Below are positions 5,345-7,433 of a DNA stretch of 7,433 nucleotides, one piece after another. Each line of letters opens with the position of its first letter. Position 1 is the first letter of the stretch. The DNA is from Chloroflexota bacterium (lineage in GTDB: Bacteria; Chloroflexota; FW602-bin22; JAMCYS01), in the NCBI GenBank assembly GCA_021847625.1, contig JAJZQK010000149.1, forward strand, positions 1 to 7,433. The letters run 5' to 3'. The notes below the pieces were generated by a model, which saw only the letters and a program-made list of their open reading frames with translations, ran no database searches and was not told where the DNA came from. The position numbers were made by a program, and so were the translations under genes.

Positions 5345-6372
5345 TGGCGCTTAGGACCGCCCCTGTGAACGCCATCCCGGCTGTCCGGCGAACCGCGGCG
5401 GCCCTGCGCTGTTCGCCTTCGTTGCGTCTGGGCCTCGTCCTTCTAGGCGGGGTGGTGCTGCTCAGCCTGCTCGTGCCGTTGCTCACGCCCTATGCCCCCG
5501 ACGAGATAATCGCCGGTGGCCGCCTCCTGCCCCCCGGCCCTGCTCACCCGTTCGGCACGGACGCCCTGGGGCGTGACCTGCTGAGCCGGGTAGCCCACGG
5601 GGGACACCTCGCCGCCCGAATGGCGCTGGGGAGCGTGGGCCTCTCGCTGACCGTGGGCCTGATTCTGGGCAGCCTGGCCGGCTACTACGGCGGGTGGGCC
5701 GACCAGCTTCTCTCGCGGTTTATGGACGGCTGGCTGGCGCTGCCGGGGGTGCTGGTGGCCCTCATCATCGTCGCCAGGCTCGGCTCCTCGCTGGAGAACC
5801 TTATCGTCGCCCTGGGCCTGATGGGGATACCGGCCTTCTACCGCCTGGTGCGTAGCAGCACGCTCAGCGTGCGCCGGGCGCCGTTCGTCGAGGCGGCGAC
5901 GGCCGTGGGGGCGAGCGATCGGCGGATAATGTGGCGGCACGTCTTCCCGAACATCCTCTCGCCGGTCGTGGTGCTGGTGACCATCCAAGCCGGGACGGCC
6001 CTGCTGACGGGGAGCAGCCTGAGCTTCATCGGCCTGGGTGCCCAGCCGCCGCTGCCCGAGTGGGGGGCGATGCTGGCGGCGGGCCGGAACTACCTCGACA
6101 CGGCGTGGTGGCTCGCCGCCTTCCCGGGCCTGGCCGTGACGGCCGCCGTCGTCGGGCTTAACCTCCTTGGCGATGGCCTCCGTGACGTGCTTGACCCTCA
6201 GTCCGGGGTGGCCGCCGGTCGCGGGGAAGAGGCCCCCGGCGAGACCGAGGAAGAGAGATGGCCCTACCGGCAAGGGGCAGGCCGGGCAATGGCCCTCCAA
6301 GCGGAGGAGGCCAGGGCGGCGACCAGGGCGAGATGGCGGGCCCAGGCCCGGTTGGGCGGTGATGGGGATTGA
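5344..6372 (+). CDS. ABC transporter permease, DppC/OppC-like, with unusual C-terminal tail
   Basis: This is the second membrane subunit, 342 residues. It has an N-terminal cytoplasmic stretch, a first helix at 27-48, then HPFGTDALGRDLLSR (68-82), the hallmark of DppC proteins. Next come GYYGGWADQLLSRFMD (113-128), the EAA loop FVEAATAVGASDRRIMWRH (181-199) with FPN, LSFIGLGAQPPLPEWGAML (226-244) and LGDGLRDVLDPQ (275-286). DppC proteins normally end at that last motif; here 56 residues follow, rich in Glu, Arg and Ala, with a possible helix at 315-336 and no recognised domain. The start ATG overlaps the previous TGA by one base, with GAGG 7 nt upstream. Its own stop overlaps the hemH start. 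In related operons ATPase genes (dppD, dppF) usually follow; here a heme gene does. The permease assignment is firm, the tail is unexplained. Confidence 0.92.
   Translation: MALRTAPVNAIPAVRRTAAALRCSPSLRLGLVLLGGVVLLSLLVPLLTPYAPDEIIAGGRLLPPGPAHPFGTDALGRDLLSRVAHGGHLAARMALGSVGLSLTVGLILGSLAGYYGGWADQLLSRFMDGWLALPGVLVALIIVARLGSSLENLIVALGLMGIPAFYRLVRSSTLSVRRAPFVEAATAVGASDRRIMWRHVFPNILSPVVVLVTIQAGTALLTGSSLSFIGLGAQPPLPEWGAMLAAGRNYLDTAWWLAAFPGLAVTAAVVGLNLLGDGLRDVLDPQSGVAAGRGEEAPGETEEERWPYRQGAGRAMALQAEEARAATRARWRAQARLGGDGD
6258..6362 (+). CDS. Possible 34-residue Gly/Pro-rich leader ORF nested in the permease tail (doubtful)
   Basis: ATG at 6258 follows a purine-rich stretch (GAGGAAGAGAG) that could serve as a ribosome site, and the frame runs 34 codons to TGA at 6360-6362. 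It is in the same frame as hemH, whose TTG start lies 6 bp beyond that stop. The product is rich in Gly, Pro and Gln and matches nothing I recognise. Translation through it could bring ribosomes to the weak hemH start. The composition also fits a chance frame in GC-rich DNA, so I rate it low. Confidence 0.15.
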   Translation: MALPARGRPGNGPPSGGGQGGDQGEMAGPGPVGR

Positions 6373-7346
6373 GCGAGAGTCGAGCGGAAACGCTGGGTGT
6401 TCTGTTGCTGGCCTACGGCGGGCCGCGCAGCCTGGACGAGGTGGAGCCTTTCCTGGGCCGGGTGACGGGCGGACGGCCCTTGGCGCCGTCGGTAGTGGCG
6501 GAGTTCCGTCGACGGTACGAGGTCATCGGCGGCGGTTCGCCCCTGCCGGGGATAGTTGAATCCTTGGCGGCCAAGGTGCAGGAACGGCTTGATGCGACCG
6601 GTAGGCCACACCACGTGCTAGCCGGTATGCTCTTCTCCCGACCCTCGGTGGCCGACACCGTGGCCACCCTGGCGCACGAGGGCGTGGGCCGAGCGGTGGC
6701 GATTGCGCTTGTGCCCCAGTATTCGGCGGCCAGCGTCGGCCGGTACTTCGCCGCTCTGGATGAGGCTCTGGTCGCGGCGGGCCGGCCGTTCCCCGTCGCT
6801 GTCGTGCGCAGTTGGGCCACCCACCCGCTGCTGGTGGAGGCGTTCGCGGAGAAGGTGCAGGTTGCCCGGGCCGGGTTCACGGAGGGTGAGCCGCGGGTGA
6901 TCTTCAGCGCCCACAGCGTCCCAGAGCAGGCGCTGCCGGCGGGCGACCCCTACGAGGCGGAGCTGCGGGCTTCGGCGGCGGCCGTGGCACAGCAGGCCGG
7001 CATAGGCGAGTGGCAGCTGGCCTTCCAAAGCGCCGGCCGGGCGGGCGGGGCCTGGTACGGCCCCAGCCTCGCCCAGACGGTCGATGCCCTTGCCGGCGAG
7101 GGCGCCAAGCAGGTGCTCGTCGTGCCGATCCATTTCCTGGTGGAGAACCTGGAGGTTCTCTACGACCTCGACGTCGACATGCAGGAGCGGGCACGGCGGT
7201 TGAGCCTGCACCTAGCGCGAACCGACTGCCTGAACGACTCTCCTCTATTGGTGGCAGCCCTGGCCGACCTGGTCGATAGGTCCGTCGGGGTCGGTAGAAC
7301 CTGCCATTCTTCAACAGGCTGGAGACGCCGGCCCCCACGGAACTAA
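6369..7346 (+). CDS. hemH: Ferrochelatase (protoporphyrin or coproporphyrin type)
   Basis: This 325-residue protein should insert ferrous iron into a porphyrin in the last or second-last step of heme synthesis. The N-terminus reads GVLLLAYGGPRSLDEVEPFL, as in the family. RRYEVIGGGSPLPGI (48-62), PQYSAASVGRYF (116-127), the metal-site FSAHSVPEQ with His182, GDPYEAE (192-198) and LAFQSAGRAGGAWYGP (217-232) follow. The second active-site segment is HFLVENLEVLYDLDVD (255-270), keeping the conserved Glu262. Departures are VEN in place of the usual SDH/ADH before LEVLYD, and GMLFSRPSV where GMRYWxPxI is common. Residues after about 304 show no family similarity. The TTG start overlaps the permease stop (TTGA); an in-frame TGA just upstream excludes a longer form. 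Translation probably relies on coupling. Whether the substrate is protoporphyrin or coproporphyrin cannot be told without knowing if the genome has chdC (hemQ). Confidence 0.93.
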   Translation: MSESRAETLGVLLLAYGGPRSLDEVEPFLGRVTGGRPLAPSVVAEFRRRYEVIGGGSPLPGIVESLAAKVQERLDATGRPHHVLAGMLFSRPSVADTVATLAHEGVGRAVAIALVPQYSAASVGRYFAALDEALVAAGRPFPVAVVRSWATHPLLVEAFAEKVQVARAGFTEGEPRVIFSAHSVPEQALPAGDPYEAELRASAAAVAQQAGIGEWQLAFQSAGRAGGAWYGPSLAQTVDALAGEGAKQVLVVPIHFLVENLEVLYDLDVDMQERARRLSLHLARTDCLNDSPLLVAALADLVDRSVGVGRTCHSSTGWRRRPPRN

Positions 7347-7402
7347 AGAGATAGATGCCAACGCCACTATCATTCCACGCCGGTGGCCGGCCGGTTCCGG
7401 TC
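7347..7402 (+). other. Spacer downstream of hemH, no clear terminator
   Basis: A short stem CCAC/GTGG with a GCCG loop and a GGCCGGCC palindrome (7385-7392) are present, but there is no T-tract, so neither looks like an intrinsic terminator. No gene start is visible here. Confidence 0.4.
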
Positions 7403-7422
7403 ATTCCCGCGGAAGCGGGAAT
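7403..7422. repeat. Palindromic interspersed repeat of the ATTCCC-N8-GGGAAT (dRS3-like) type
   Basis: The 20-mer ATTCCCGCGGAAGCGGGAAT is an 8-bp perfect inverted repeat (7403-7410 with 7415-7422) around a GGAA loop. An outer pair TCCGG (7396-7400) and CCGGA (7427-7431) could lengthen the hairpin. Read in reverse it gives the words ATGGATTCCCGC...GGGAATGAC, the familiar repeat that is often mis-translated as MDSRFRGND in many bacterial genomes. It has the same form as the neisserial dRS3 element. The element probably continues past the right edge. It may fold in the hemH transcript and slow decay or end transcription, but no T-run is visible. Confidence 0.75.
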
Positions 7423-7433
7423 CCATCCGGAGA

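Noticed and set aside
7403..7422. CRISPR repeat
   Set aside because: Only one palindromic unit is present, with no spacer-repeat pattern; the form matches a dispersed repeat.

Overview
This is a GC-rich bacterial window. It holds one outward-facing partial gene at the left edge and a compact run of six gene positions on the + strand. The combination is a PiT phosphate transporter, an excisionase/MerR-type regulator, a HemY-type oxidase, a lipoprotein peptide-type binding protein with two permeases, and a ferrochelatase. Together with near-consensus sigma70-type promoters and TTG starts, it would fit a Chloroflexota-like or other GC-rich environmental lineage. That placement is a guess from gene style, not from a marker gene.

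Layout. Bases 1-391 (- strand) are the N-terminal 130 codons of a PiT/PHO4 inorganic phosphate transporter that runs off the left edge. Bases 392-669 are a divergent intergenic region with a promoter candidate facing left and a perfect TTGACA-N18-TATAAT promoter facing right. The right-facing promoter is followed by two tandem 10-bp repeats that could be an operator. Bases 670-1332 encode an HTH regulator with an all-helical C-terminal domain. Bases 1352-2779 hold a full-length hemY (protoporphyrinogen or coproporphyrinogen oxidase) reading frame, interrupted near its middle by two consecutive in-frame stop codons (TAA TAG) with no frameshift. Bases 2820-6372 hold a Dpp/Opp-type lipoprotein solute-binding protein and its two permeases, with no ATPase gene. 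Bases 6369-7346 encode ferrochelatase (hemH). The right end carries a palindromic interspersed repeat of the ATTCCC-N8-GGGAAT type.

How the parts may work together. Gene spacings are 19, 40, 5, -1 and -4 bp, so the run from the regulator to hemH looks like one transcription unit. The oxidase and ferrochelatase are late steps of heme synthesis. The transporter between them belongs to the family whose E. coli member DppA also carries heme and 5-aminolevulinate, so a heme- or precursor-linked transport role is a reasonable hypothesis but unproven. The regulator at the head of the unit is a candidate heme or porphyrin sensor by context only. The interrupted hemY leaves open whether the pathway is intact, whether another oxidase replaces it, or whether the two halves act as a split enzyme.
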